Positions 1 through 7,096 of a DNA stretch of 21,518 nucleotides are shown here, piece by piece; position 1 is the stretch's first letter; every line of letters begins with the position of its first letter. This DNA is from an uncultured Oscillospiraceae bacterium (lineage in GTDB: Bacteria; Bacillota; Clostridia; Oscillospirales; Ruminococcaceae). The DNA is taken from the NCBI GenBank assembly GCA_934513685.1, contig CAKSWY010000035.1, positions 1 through 21,518 of the forward strand, in the 5' to 3' direction. The notes beneath the pieces are model-generated. The model searched no databases. It saw only the letters and a list, made by a program, of their open reading frames with translations, and had not been told where the DNA came from. The translations under genes and the position numbers were made by a program.

Positions 1-842
1 TGAAGGGCCGCAAGACCGACAAGGAAAAGTTTGCCGGTGCCGAGGCCACCTACACCATCGAGGCCATGATGAAGGACGGCAAGGCCCTACAGAGCGGCAC
101 CAGCCATTACTTCGGCGATAAGTTCAGCAAGGCCTACGATGTGACCTTTGCCGGCCGTGACAACAAGCTGCAGCACCCCTATCAGACTAGCTGGGGCTCT
201 TCCACCCGTCTGATCGGCGCCATCATCATGACCCACGGCGACGACGAGGGCCTGATTCTGCCCCCCGCCATCGCCCCCTTCCAGGTGGTGATCGTTCCCA
301 TCGCGGCCCACAAGCCCGGCGTGAGCGAGAAGGCTGAGGAGCTGGCCGCCCGCATCTCCAAGTTTGCCCGCGTGAAGCTGGACAACAGCGACAACAGCCC
401 CGGCTGGAAGTTCAGCCAGTGGGAGATGAAGGGCGTGCCCCTGCGCCTGGAGATCGGCCCCAAGGATATGGAGAAGAACCAGTGCGTGCTGGTGCGCCGC
501 GACACCCGCGAAAAGGTGTTCGTAAGCCTGGACGAGCTGGAGACCGCCATTCCCGCCCAGCTGGACGCTCTGGCCAAGAACATCTACCAGCGCGCGCTGG
601 AAAACCGGGAAGCCCGCACCTTCGCCGCCCACAACTGGGAGGAAGTGAAGGAGCTGGCCGCCGGCACCACCGGCTTCATCAAAGCCATGTGGTGCGGTGA
701 CCTGGCCTGCGAGGAGAAGATGAAGGCCGAGGCCGATCTCTCCAGCCGCTGTATGCCCTTTGAGCAGGAGCAGCTGAGCGACGTCTGCCCCTGCTGCGGC
801 AAGCCCGCCAAGAAAATGGTGGTCTGGGGCAAGGCCTATTGA
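1..842 (+). CDS. proS: Proline--tRNA ligase, archaeal/eukaryal type (C-terminal part; 5' end outside window)
   Basis: Charges tRNA-Pro with proline in the cytoplasm. The reading frame is open from base 3, and the start lies upstream of the window, so about 279 residues are visible. In order they show part of the class II catalytic core (the GTSHYFGDKF stretch), motif 3 (HGDDEGLILPPAIAP), the anticodon-binding domain that begins at VVIVPI, and a C-terminal Cys-rich element (CGDLACEEK ... CPCCGKPAKK) ending in Tyr. The short ProRS type with a C-terminal zinc-like domain and no editing insertion is known from archaea, eukaryotes and some Firmicutes; the motif 3 wording and the C-terminal Cys cluster place this gene there. 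A hairpin followed by a T-run ends the gene about 35 bp after the stop. Identification is secure; only the N-terminus is unseen. Confidence 0.96.
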   Translation, partial: KGRKTDKEKFAGAEATYTIEAMMKDGKALQSGTSHYFGDKFSKAYDVTFAGRDNKLQHPYQTSWGSSTRLIGAIIMTHGDDEGLILPPAIAPFQVVIVPIAAHKPGVSEKAEELAARISKFARVKLDNSDNSPGWKFSQWEMKGVPLRLEIGPKDMEKNQCVLVRRDTREKVFVSLDELETAIPAQLDALAKNIYQRALENREARTFAAHNWEEVKELAAGTTGFIKAMWCGDLACEEKMKAEADLSSRCMPFEQEQLSDVCPCCGKPAKKMVVWGKAY

Positions 843-877
843 TCGCTGTTTGACGCGGTTCTAACCCAATAAATCCG

Positions 878-933
878 TTCCGGCCTGCCGGAGTCTCCCC
901 TTGCTGGGCGGCTTTGGCGGGCCGGAATTTTTT
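878..933 (+). terminator. Rho-independent terminator after proS
   Basis: An 8-bp perfect stem (TTCCGGCC at 878-885, GGCCGGAA at 920-927) is followed directly by six T. The loop is long (34 nt) and GC-rich and may fold further. It lies between the proS stop and the antiporter start, which argues that the antiporter has its own transcript. Confidence 0.7.
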
Positions 934-985
934 ATGCGGTTCTCCGAGGCGCTGCCCCTGCATACGCTTTTTTGAGGTGATTGCA

Positions 986-1948
986 ATGGCAGGGCTTTGG
1001 CTGGCGTGCGTTATGTTTTTTCTCGGGTTGGTGCTCACCGTAAAGGGCGGCGATTTGTTTGTGGACGCCGCCTGCTGGATGGCGGCCGCCAGCGGGATGC
1101 CGCAGTTTCTCATCGGGGCCACCGTGGTCAGCCTGGCCACCACCCTGCCGGAACTGCTGGTGTCCACCATGGCGGCGGCGCAGGGGCAGGCCGATCTGGC
1201 CATCGGCAACGCGATGGGCAGCGTCACTGCCAACACCGGACTAATTCTGGCGCTGGCCATGGTGTTTTTGCCCGGCCGGGTGCGCCGGCGGGACTGCACC
1301 GCCAAGGCGCTGCTGCTTCTCGCCGCCATTCTCTGCCTGTGGCTTGCCTGCCGGGACGGGCAGCTCACCGGCCCCGGCTGCCTGCCGCTGGCCGTGCTTC
1401 TGGCGCTGGCGGTGGCCGAGAGCATTCACGCCGGGCGCACCAGCCGGGGCGCTGCCGCACAAACGCAGCTGCCCCGGCCCACCCGCCGGGATGCCGCCGG
1501 CCACTTGTTCGGGTTCACCCTGGGCCTTTGCGGCATTCTGGCCGGGGCCAGGCTGCTGGTGAACTCCGCTCAGGCGCTGGCGCGGGGCCTTGGCCTGCCC
1601 GAAAGCCTCATCGCCGTAACCATCGTGGCCATCGGCACCTCCCTGCCGGAGCTGGTGACCACCCTCACCGCCATTTTTAAAAAGCAGTCCAGCCTTTCGG
1701 CTGGGAACATTCTGGGCGCCAACCTCATCGACATTGCCCTCATCCTTCCCGTCTGCCGTCTGGTGAACGGCGGGCCGCTGCCCATGGGGGCCCAGACCCT
1801 CACGCTGGATTTTCCCTTCTGCCTCGGCATCAACCTGCTGGCCCTTCTTCCCATGTTATTCACCGGCCGGTTTGCCCGCTGGCAGGGGGCCGCCTGCCTG
1901 GCGGCCTACGCGGCGTACACCGCGCTGCTGTGCCGCGGGTTTGCCTGA
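986..1948 (+). CDS. Calcium/sodium antiporter family protein (CaCA, YrbG-like)
   Basis: An inner-membrane cation exchanger of about 320 residues, the usual length for the bacterial YrbG-type CaCA family. It carries the two inverted alpha-repeats that define the family. Repeat 1 is at about residues 44-88 (GATVVSLATTLPELLVS ... GNAMGSVTANTGLIL) and repeat 2 at about 210-255 (AVTIVAIGTSLPELVTTL ... GNILGANLIDIALIL). The acidic residues of both LPEL motifs, which coordinate cations in the family, are present. The rest is hydrophobic helices joined by a short Arg-rich cytoplasmic loop. The start at 986 is chosen because GAGGTGA lies 5 bp upstream; the frame is open back to an ATG at 914, but that would add a non-hydrophobic N-terminus running through the proS terminator. 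The transported ion cannot be told from sequence. Confidence 0.9.
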   Translation: MAGLWLACVMFFLGLVLTVKGGDLFVDAACWMAAASGMPQFLIGATVVSLATTLPELLVSTMAAAQGQADLAIGNAMGSVTANTGLILALAMVFLPGRVRRRDCTAKALLLLAAILCLWLACRDGQLTGPGCLPLAVLLALAVAESIHAGRTSRGAAAQTQLPRPTRRDAAGHLFGFTLGLCGILAGARLLVNSAQALARGLGLPESLIAVTIVAIGTSLPELVTTLTAIFKKQSSLSAGNILGANLIDIALILPVCRLVNGGPLPMGAQTLTLDFPFCLGINLLALLPMLFTGRFARWQGAACLAAYAAYTALLCRGFA

Positions 1949-2002
1949 ATTTCCCTTGTCCTTCGGTTTTTCACAAGCCAGTTTGGCGCAGTTTACAAAA
2001 AG

Positions 2003-2049
2003 AAGCCTGAATTCTCGGCGTTCTCACCGAAAATTCAGGCTTTGTTTTT
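2003..2049. terminator. Bidirectional terminator between convergent genes
   Basis: The arms AAGCCTGAATT and AATTCAGGCTT form an 11-bp stem that extends inward through TCGG/CCGA. T-rich sequence follows on the plus strand (TTTGTTTTT) and an A-run precedes it (read as T on the minus strand). It lies exactly between the antiporter stop and the tcdA stop, so it probably serves both strands. Confidence 0.85.
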
Positions 2050-2071
2050 CACAGTGTGTTGAAACCTCGGG

Positions 2072-2824
2072 TTATTCCTCCACTCCGGCCAGAGCGCGGA
2101 TGACCGCCCCCGCCAGAATCAGCCCGGCCGTACCGGGCACAAAGCTCACGCTGCCGGGCACCGATTTTTTCGGGCTGCCGGTGCGGCCGGGGCTGGCGGT
2201 GGCCGGGGCCTCCACCTTTGCCTTGGCCGGGATCGGCGCTTCCGTAGAGTAGACCACCGGAATGTCCTTCAGGCCCCGGGCACGGCACTCCTTGCGCATC
2301 ACCCGCGCCAGATGGCAGCCGGTGGTTTTGGAGAGCTTTGTCAGCTGAAGCAGCTCCGGGTGCAGCTTGTTGCCGGTGCCCATGCTGCTGATGACCGGCA
2401 CCCCCGCCGCCTGCGCCTGCCGGATGATCTCCAGCTTGGCCGTCACCGTGTCAATGGCATCCACAATGTAGTCGTAGTGCACCGGGCCGTCAAAGGGCAG
2501 CTCGTGGGCGGTGGCGGGCATATAAAACACCGGGGCCACCGTCACGTTGCAGTCCGGGTTGATGTCCCGAATGCGGGCGGCGGCCACCTGGGCCTTGTTC
2601 TGGCCCAGGGTGCTTTGCAGGGCCACCAGCTGGCGGTTCAGGTTGCTCTCGCTCACGGTATCGTCGTCCACCAGGGTCAGATTGCCCACCCCGGCCCGGG
2701 CCAGAGCCTCGGCCACATAGCTGCCCACGCCGCCCAGGCCAAACAGCAGCACATGGGCTTTTTTCAGCCGCTCGACCCCGTCCTCGCCCAGAAGCAGGGC
2801 CGTGCGTTCCGTCATTCCGTTCAT
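2072..2824 (-). CDS. tcdA: tRNA threonylcarbamoyladenosine dehydratase (TcdA/YgdL, E1-like)
   Basis: An E1/ThiF-fold enzyme that uses ATP to cyclise t6A to ct6A at position 37 of ANN-decoding tRNAs. At 250 residues it matches the family length. The nucleotide-binding loop GLGGVGS is at residues 29-35, followed by the DDDTVSESNLNRQ segment (53-65) that holds the ATP-contacting Asp/Asn/Arg residues. The region DAIDTVTAKLEII is also typical. A hydrophobic stretch near the C-terminus (GTAGLILAGAVI) is common in this family. GAGAGGT lies about 8 bp before the first ATG; a second ATG three codons later is possible. The start is 6 bp after the stop of the upstream epimerase-like gene, so the two are almost certainly cotranscribed. 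ThiF/MoeB/HesA relatives are less likely because no MoaD/ThiS partner is nearby. Confidence 0.92.
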   Translation of the reverse strand: MNGMTERTALLLGEDGVERLKKAHVLLFGLGGVGSYVAEALARAGVGNLTLVDDDTVSESNLNRQLVALQSTLGQNKAQVAAARIRDINPDCNVTVAPVFYMPATAHELPFDGPVHYDYIVDAIDTVTAKLEIIRQAQAAGVPVISSMGTGNKLHPELLQLTKLSKTTGCHLARVMRKECRARGLKDIPVVYSTEAPIPAKAKVEAPATASPGRTGSPKKSVPGSVSFVPGTAGLILAGAVIRALAGVEE

Positions 2825-2830
2825 GGTCCG

Positions 2831-3709
2831 TTACCTCTCAAACTTGGTGGTCAGGCAGGTGCTCCAGCTCTGGCCGGGGGCCAAAATCGCCGCCGCAGGG
2901 CGGTCGGCCCACTGCTGGCTTCCGGTCTCGGTGCCGGGCAGGCTGTGCCAGGGTTCAATGCACACAAAGTGGATCTTCTCGCTGTGGGCACTCCAGATCA
3001 GCGCATAGGGGTAGCCCTCAATGCGGCAGGTGATGTTCCGCCCGGTGTCCTTTTCCACAATGCCCAGAGTTTTGGCCGTCAGGTTGGCCATGCAGAAGCT
3101 GTCGTTGTCAAACAGGCGGTCGGTCAGCTGGATGCGGTCGGTGTTGGCGGCCAGATAGTAGCACTTGCCGTTCACCAGCCCATGGGGCAGACAGTCGATG
3201 CACAGGGGGCTTTGCGGGGTATCAAACCGGAACTCATAGTCCTCGGTGGTGTGCTGCTCGTCAAAGGGCACCGCAAAGCCGGGGTGATAGCCAATGCCAA
3301 AGGGCATGGGGTCGCTGTCCCGGTTTTCCACCTCCAGCGTGTGGTGCACGGTGCTGCCCTCCAGCCGGAAGGTGGAGCGCAGGGCAAAGCGGAACGGGAA
3401 CCGCGCTTCCGTCTCCGGCCCATCGGTCAGTTCCAGCGTAATGGAATGGCTGGCCTTGCTGATGAGCCGGTGCTCCAGGTCCCGCGCAAACCCGTGCTGC
3501 CCGCCCGCATATTCCCGGCCCTTCCAGAAAAAGCTGCCGCCGGTCAGCTTGCCCGTCCAGGGGAACAGGATGGGGGCGTGCCGGGGCCAGATGGCCGGGT
3601 CTGCCTGCCAGAGCATCTCCTGCTCGGCCGCGTTTTTCAGGCTGACTGCCTCCGCTCCATGGGTCGAAACCGTGAGGGTCAGCGTTCCATTGGAAATGGT
3701 GTATTCCAT
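2831..3709 (-). CDS. Aldose 1-epimerase family protein (galactose mutarotase-like, LacX type)
   Basis: A beta-sandwich sugar epimerase homologue of 292 residues, probably cytoplasmic. Visible family features are the N-terminal strand pattern beginning MEYTISNG, the PILFPWTGKL segment, HGFARDLEH with its conserved His, and GYHPGF with a second His, the pair expected in the active site. The sequence resembles the LacX subgroup, whose true substrate is often unknown; galactose specificity should not be assumed. The start at 3709 has GGGAGG 5 bp upstream. The frame stays open for ten more codons without a better site. It is the first gene of a two-gene unit with tcdA. Its leader contains two tandem 20-bp repeats that may be operators. 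No sugar transporter or kinase is nearby. Confidence 0.87.
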   Translation of the reverse strand: MEYTISNGTLTLTVSTHGAEAVSLKNAAEQEMLWQADPAIWPRHAPILFPWTGKLTGGSFFWKGREYAGGQHGFARDLEHRLISKASHSITLELTDGPETEARFPFRFALRSTFRLEGSTVHHTLEVENRDSDPMPFGIGYHPGFAVPFDEQHTTEDYEFRFDTPQSPLCIDCLPHGLVNGKCYYLAANTDRIQLTDRLFDNDSFCMANLTAKTLGIVEKDTGRNITCRIEGYPYALIWSAHSEKIHFVCIEPWHSLPGTETGSQQWADRPAAAILAPGQSWSTCLTTKFER

Positions 3710-3760
3710 CGTATCCTCCCGTTCGCCGCCGGCCTGCATCTTCTGCCCTGGCCCGGCCGG

Positions 3761-3800
3761 CGATAAATTCCATCAGTTGTCTATAAATTCAATAGGTTGT
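3761..3800. repeat. Two tandem 20-bp direct repeats upstream of the epimerase-like gene
   Basis: CGATAAATTCCATCAGTTGT (3761-3780) is followed without a gap by CTATAAATTCAATAGGTTGT (3781-3800), identical at 16 of 20 positions. The period is about two helical turns and the element lies 52-91 bp upstream of the epimerase-like start. It is AT-rich in a GC-rich setting. It probably marks the promoter/operator of this transcript, but no regulator can be named. Confidence 0.55.
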
Positions 3801-3871
3801 ACTATTTTACAGGATACCACATCCGGACGGGATGGGCAAGCCCGCACGCCGGGGCCGGGCCGCAGAAACCG

Positions 3872-3926
3872 AAAAAAGCGGCAGGACACTGCCCTTCCGG
3901 TTCACACCGGAAAGCGGTCCCGCCGT
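3872..3926 (-). terminator. Terminator of the DUF3793-flavodoxin transcript
   Basis: An inner hairpin with a perfect 7-bp stem (TTCCGGT at 3895-3901, ACCGGAA at 3906-3912, 4-nt loop) sits inside an outer stem (CGGCAGGAC at 3879-3887, GTCCCGCCG at 3917-3925, one mismatch). A run of six A at 3872-3877 reads as six T on the minus strand. A T-run also follows on the plus side, so it could work both ways. Confidence 0.65.
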
Positions 3927-4006
3927 CTTTTTCGGCCCAATGGGGTTATGCACCGGGCCGTGTTTTCTTCGTGAAGGATGGGATGGTACGAAAAATGCAG
4001 GGAAAC

Positions 4007-4435
4007 TCAGGCCTTGGCCAGCGCCTCGCCCAGCGCCTTGCACTGTGCCAGAGCGTCGTCATCGGGGGCCTCATGCACGGCCAGAGGCTCGCCGCACAGG
4101 GCAGCGCCGTCGCCCTCGGTGCGCTCCGCCCAGTCGCGCAGCCACTGGCCATCGCCCCAGCCGTAAGAGCCGAACAGCGCCACCTGATGGCCGGACAGAC
4201 GGCCCTCCAGATCGCTGAACCAGGGCTCGAACTCAGACTCCTCCAGCACCTCGGCGCCCATGGCGGGGCAGCCCAGGGCCAGCTTGCTGTACTCGGCGGC
4301 AGTGCCTGCGTCGATGGCGTCCACGGTGAAGGTCTCCACCTCGGCGCCGGCGGCCTGTGCGCCCTCGGCCACAGCCTGGGCCATCTGCTCGGTGTTGCCG
4401 GTGCCGGACCAATAAATCACTGCGATCTTGCTCAT
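4007..4435 (-). CDS. Flavodoxin (short-chain)
   Basis: A small FMN-binding electron carrier, 142 residues and soluble. The N-terminal phosphate-binding loop SGTGNTE is at residues 10-16 after a first hydrophobic strand (KIAVIYW). The two other FMN-contacting loops are seen as GCPAMGAEVLEESEF and FGSYGWGDGQW. The start at 4435 is fixed by AGGAGG 10 bp upstream; the frame is open further upstream, but that sequence overlaps the preceding gene in another frame. The DUF3793 gene lies 37 bp upstream on the same strand, so they are probably one transcript. Their shared promoter carries two DtxR-type boxes, which suggests induction under iron shortage, when flavodoxin commonly replaces ferredoxin (established for other bacteria; inferred here). 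Confidence 0.95.
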   Translation of the reverse strand: MSKIAVIYWSGTGNTEQMAQAVAEGAQAAGAEVETFTVDAIDAGTAAEYSKLALGCPAMGAEVLEESEFEPWFSDLEGRLSGHQVALFGSYGWGDGQWLRDWAERTEGDGAALCGEPLAVHEAPDDDALAQCKALGEALAKA

Positions 4436-4472
4436 TGTTGTTCTTCCTCCTGAATATGGTGTTTTTTGTATC

Positions 4473-5039
4473 TCACGCCGCGCAGAGCAGCTGTGAAATC
4501 GTTGTTCCCTGCGCAATGGCCCGGCACAGCCGGTCACGGCAGGCGTCATACCGGGCAAAGCACGCCCGGGCAGCCTCCACATTGTGGTAGACCTTCCAAT
4601 AGCCGCACAGCTTGCAGCCCGCCCCGCCGGTGGCCACAAAGGCACGCACATCCTCGGGCGGGTACCCCAGAAACAGGCCGATCTCGTGGGGGAAGCCCCC
4701 GCCCTCGGCAAAGCGGGCCTGCAGGCGGTTCAGCTTGGCCCGCAGGTTTTCGCCCATGGGGTACCCCAGCTGTTCCAGTATGGCCGCCGCCTGAGGGGCC
4801 GCCAGCTCCCGTTCCAGCATGGCCGGCCGGTAAACCAGCAGCAGCAGACGGCGGCGGCAGGCGCACAGCAGCGTGAACACCAACCCCTTCGGCCCCAGCT
4901 GGCGGTTGTATTCCCGCAGCTGCAGGCCAATGCGAGTGCACTCTTCCCGGGGCAGCGACACCAGGCTGGCGGATTTTTCCCCCAGCAGGGTGGCGGCGCA
5001 GTAATGGGCCAGATAGTGCTCCAGGGTGGGGTTGTCCAT
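4473..5039 (-). CDS. DUF3793 family protein
   Basis: A protein of 188 residues resembling DUF3793, a Firmicutes family without a proven function. Recognisable parts are the Leu/Arg-rich helical region with KGLVFTLLCACRRRLLLLVYRP, the stretch FPHEIGLFLGYPPEDVRAFV, and the C-terminal CKLCGYWKVYHN followed by a Cys-containing helix. No signal peptide or clear membrane helix is seen. GGAGGA lies 4 bp before the start. From general knowledge, DUF3793 genes are often found next to flavodoxin genes in Clostridia, as here. The shared DtxR-box promoter ties it to iron. The CxxC pair and nearby Cys residues could bind metal or FeS, but this is only a possibility. Confidence 0.85.
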   Translation of the reverse strand: MDNPTLEHYLAHYCAATLLGEKSASLVSLPREECTRIGLQLREYNRQLGPKGLVFTLLCACRRRLLLLVYRPAMLERELAAPQAAAILEQLGYPMGENLRAKLNRLQARFAEGGGFPHEIGLFLGYPPEDVRAFVATGGAGCKLCGYWKVYHNVEAARACFARYDACRDRLCRAIAQGTTISQLLCAA

Positions 5040-5137
5040 GGATTCCTCCTTCGCTCGCGTTGACGGGGCCGCCGGGCCGCCGGAATTGCGGTTTGTGCGG
5101 GACCATGGCCTTTGTTCGGTCTGGTTCAGCGCAGTTT

Positions 5138-5155
5138 AGTTAGCTTCAGCTAACC
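5138..5155. promoter_or_regulatory. DtxR/IdeR-type box 1 (DUF3793-flavodoxin operon)
   Basis: AGTTAG-CTTCAG-CTAACC, a near-perfect inverted repeat with a 6-nt spacer that matches the other boxes in this window. It lies 99 bp upstream of the DUF3793 start, in the leader of the transcript. Confidence 0.75.
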
Positions 5156-5259
5156 TTATGGGTTAAAAGAAGGTGCGTCCGGTGTTTGTGCAGTTTGGGG
5201 CTGCACCTGCCGCAGGCACCAGGGGGTAACGTTCGGGGAACGCTGTGTTGACCCGTTTT

Positions 5260-5277
5260 GGTTAGCATTTGCTAACC
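5260..5277. promoter_or_regulatory. DtxR/IdeR-type box 2 (DUF3793-flavodoxin operon)
   Basis: GGTTAG-CATTTG-CTAACC, a perfect inverted repeat. It begins about 5 bp downstream of the start point expected from the promoter at 5289-5317, a position suited to repression. Confidence 0.82.
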
Positions 5278-5288
5278 TCGACGCTGAA

Positions 5289-5317
5289 AGGATATCATAT
5301 TTCCGGGCCGCTGTCAA
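5289..5317 (-). promoter_or_regulatory. Sigma-A promoter of the DUF3793-flavodoxin operon
   Basis: On the minus strand, TTGACA (5312-5317) and TATCCT (5289-5294) are separated by 17 bp. The initiation region runs straight into DtxR box 2. The leader to the DUF3793 start is about 240 nt, unusually long, and includes box 1. Confidence 0.65.
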
Positions 5318-5451
5318 GCCGTTTGCGAAAAAGTTTCCGGGGGCTTTTGTGGGAGAGCATATCGGCAGTGTTTGCGGCTGAACTGCTGTATCTGTGGTTT
5401 TGCAGAACCGGAGAATCGCTTTGGGGCCAGCGGGGATGAACGATAAAACCG

Positions 5452-5480
5452 TTGACAAGTAGTTGAAGCCGCCTTATAAT
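5452..5480 (+). promoter_or_regulatory. Perfect-consensus sigma-A promoter
   Basis: TTGACA (5452-5457), a 17-bp spacer and TATAAT (5475-5480). Both hexamers and the spacing match the consensus exactly. It drives the 42-aa ORF at 5558 with a leader of about 70 nt. Confidence 0.85.
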
Positions 5481-5557
5481 TTAGAAAAAGTTGAATTATC
5501 GGGAAAAGCATTTGACTTTATCTTTTCAGTACATCGAATTGAATGGAGGGAACTATT

Positions 5558-5686
5558 TTGAAAGATTGCCCTACTCCGTCAAACGATCCACCCGAGGTTA
5601 TCGAAGAACGCATCCGTAAAGCGATTGAAGAGAGCGACAAGCTGACCGATTGGCCAGATGTAGACAATTACGTTGATGACGATTAA
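5558..5686 (+). CDS. Small acidic protein of unknown function (42 aa, TTG start)
   Basis: I do not recognise this protein. It would be 42 residues with a TTG start, preceded by GGAGGG with 7 bp spacing. It begins MKDCPTPSNDPPEV, continues with an amphipathic charged helix (EERIRKAIEESDK), and ends in a strongly acidic tail (NYVDDD). It has no membrane segment and one Cys. Evidence that it is real: an exact consensus promoter, a good ribosome binding site, and a terminator stem that begins at the last base of its stop codon. It is convergent with the TIR-STING-like gene, 148 bp away. The alternative is a short RNA whose ORF is incidental. Confidence 0.68.
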   Translation: MKDCPTPSNDPPEVIEERIRKAIEESDKLTDWPDVDNYVDDD

Positions 5687-5715
5687 CCACGATGCACGCG
5701 CACCGTGGTTTTTTT
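5686..5715 (+). terminator. Terminator of the 42-aa ORF
   Basis: ACCACG (5686-5691) pairs with CGTGGT (5704-5709), followed by a run of seven T. The stem starts in the stop codon, so transcript and ORF end together. Confidence 0.82.
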
Positions 5716-5834
5716 GTGCCCATTCTCAGAAAAAGCCCTGCCATGGGCATCGGCTTCCATAGCCATCGCGGCAAACCACCGCCTCCAAATCATCCCCAGC
5801 TGCGGTTCTTATGCGCCCAGCGGCCCGGCTTCTC

Positions 5835-6917
5835 TTACGCCCGCTCCACCGTCACCATCTGCTCCATCCGCCGGGCCAGCTCGGCGCTGCGCTGCTTCAG
5901 CCAGCCCTCGTCCTTCTCCGGCATCTGCTGGCTCAGGGTCTGCTGCACAAAGGCCTCACACAGCAACGCCCGAAGCGTTCCCTCAAACAGGTCCAGCTCC
6001 TTGGCCAGAAAGCGCTGCTCGGCCCGCTGGTCGCCGGTGTCGTCCGCTTCCATCTGCAGGATCATGCGGGCGGTTTTGTAGCTGGTGGCCAGCGAGGTGG
6101 GAAAGTCGTAAATGGTCAGCGTTTCCCCCTCCATTCGGTAGAAAAATTCCAGCGGGCGGTAGGCCGCCCCGGTGATGCGCCCCTGGCGCAGCCCCTCGGC
6201 GGCCGGGACCGTCTGCTTCTGCAGCGACTGGGGCAGCACAACGTGCAGGGCGGCCCGTTCGCCGTCCCAGCGGTCCGTGCCTTCCAGCGTGACCGTTTCG
6301 TCCAGCCCGTTCAGCAGCCGCACCACAAAATTGCTGGCGTAGCCGCAGGCCGTGTTGGCCGCCGCACCCACCACCACCGGGCTGTAACAGGCCTTGTTCT
6401 GCTCAATGTACGCCTGAATCTGCCCGCAGGCATCCGGCACCCCGGCAATGTAGCGGGCGGTGTTGGCCGCCGCCTGCTGCACGCTGGCCGCATCGGCCGC
6501 GCAATAGCAGACCTGTTTGACCGCCAGGCCGTTGTTGGGGCCCATCAGATCCTCCGGCAGGCGCACCTGCCCGTCCGTCACCAGAATCACCCGCGGAAGC
6601 CCCAGCGCCATGACGCAGAGGCCGATCTCAAACAGCACATTGTCCCGCATGGTGGGCACCATCTCTCGGATTTCGCCCCGCTGCACCATCGTGCGGTCGT
6701 GCCCTTCGCAGATCAGCACGGCAAAGTCAAAGGTTGGAATTTTCTTCACCAGCATGGGCAAAAGTGAGATGTTCCGGCTGTCCTTTGCATCGCGGAACAG
6801 CTCCCGCCAGTAGCTGCACGAATAGCCCATCCCCTCCAGTGCATCCCGGATGGCCAGAGAAATGCCCTCCCGCTCCGAAACGCCGGAGGAAAACAGTACA
6901 ATGTTCTGGCTGCGCAT
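5835..6917 (-). CDS. TIR-like domain protein with C-terminal prokaryotic STING-like domain
   Basis: A predicted immune effector of 360 residues. Residues 1-125 resemble the TIR-like nucleotide-binding family (PF10137/Cap12): a first strand NIVLFSSG, then FDFAVLICEGHD, then RDNVLFEIGL with candidate catalytic Glu97, then PRVILVTDGQVRLPEDL. Such domains cleave NAD+ when assembled. Residues about 179-345 resemble prokaryotic STING: GYASNFVVRLL, a strand LHVVLPQSL, then AAYRPLEFFYR and YDFPTSL (DFPT 271-274), where family members bind the cyclic dinucleotide with an Arg and an Asp/Thr pair. The STING call rests on remembered motifs, so it is less certain than the TIR call. The start at 6917 follows GGGAGAG; 25 upstream in-frame codons lack a better site. 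A good promoter lies at 7051-7080. No CD-NTase gene is in the window, although CBASS TIR-STING is normally paired with one. Confidence 0.75.
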   Translation of the reverse strand: MRSQNIVLFSSGVSEREGISLAIRDALEGMGYSCSYWRELFRDAKDSRNISLLPMLVKKIPTFDFAVLICEGHDRTMVQRGEIREMVPTMRDNVLFEIGLCVMALGLPRVILVTDGQVRLPEDLMGPNNGLAVKQVCYCAADAASVQQAAANTARYIAGVPDACGQIQAYIEQNKACYSPVVVGAAANTACGYASNFVVRLLNGLDETVTLEGTDRWDGERAALHVVLPQSLQKQTVPAAEGLRQGRITGAAYRPLEFFYRMEGETLTIYDFPTSLATSYKTARMILQMEADDTGDQRAEQRFLAKELDLFEGTLRALLCEAFVQQTLSQQMPEKDEGWLKQRSAELARRMEQMVTVERA

Positions 6918-7050
6918 AGGTCTCTCCCTTTCCTTAAACCCATTTTCAGGCCCATTTGCACCGTCCTGAACGCCGCCGGTGCCGCAAGGCACCCACAGCC
7001 CGCCGGGCGGCCGCTTTTATCTTTTTAATGATAAAATTCAGCTTTGGTTT

Positions 7051-7080
7051 ATTATAGCGCCCCGCCCCGGCTTCCGTCAA
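7051..7080 (-). promoter_or_regulatory. Sigma-A promoter of the TIR-STING-like gene
   Basis: On the minus strand, TTGACG (7075-7080) and TATAAT (7051-7056) are separated by 18 bp, giving a leader of about 125 nt. No DtxR-type box is seen here, so this gene seems to lie outside the iron regulon around it. Confidence 0.7.
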
Positions 7081-7096
7081 AGCCCGGGCACGCAGA

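Noticed and set aside
2312..3766. A 484-codon plus-strand open frame opposite tcdA and the epimerase-like gene
   Set aside because: It spans two convincing minus-strand genes and their junction, has no ribosome binding site, and shows the typical His/Gly/Gln antisense composition.
5138..5277. GTTAGC palindromes considered as transposon ends or repeat elements
   Set aside because: The copies share fixed spacing and position relative to promoters of iron-related genes, not flanks of a mobile gene, so operators explain them better.
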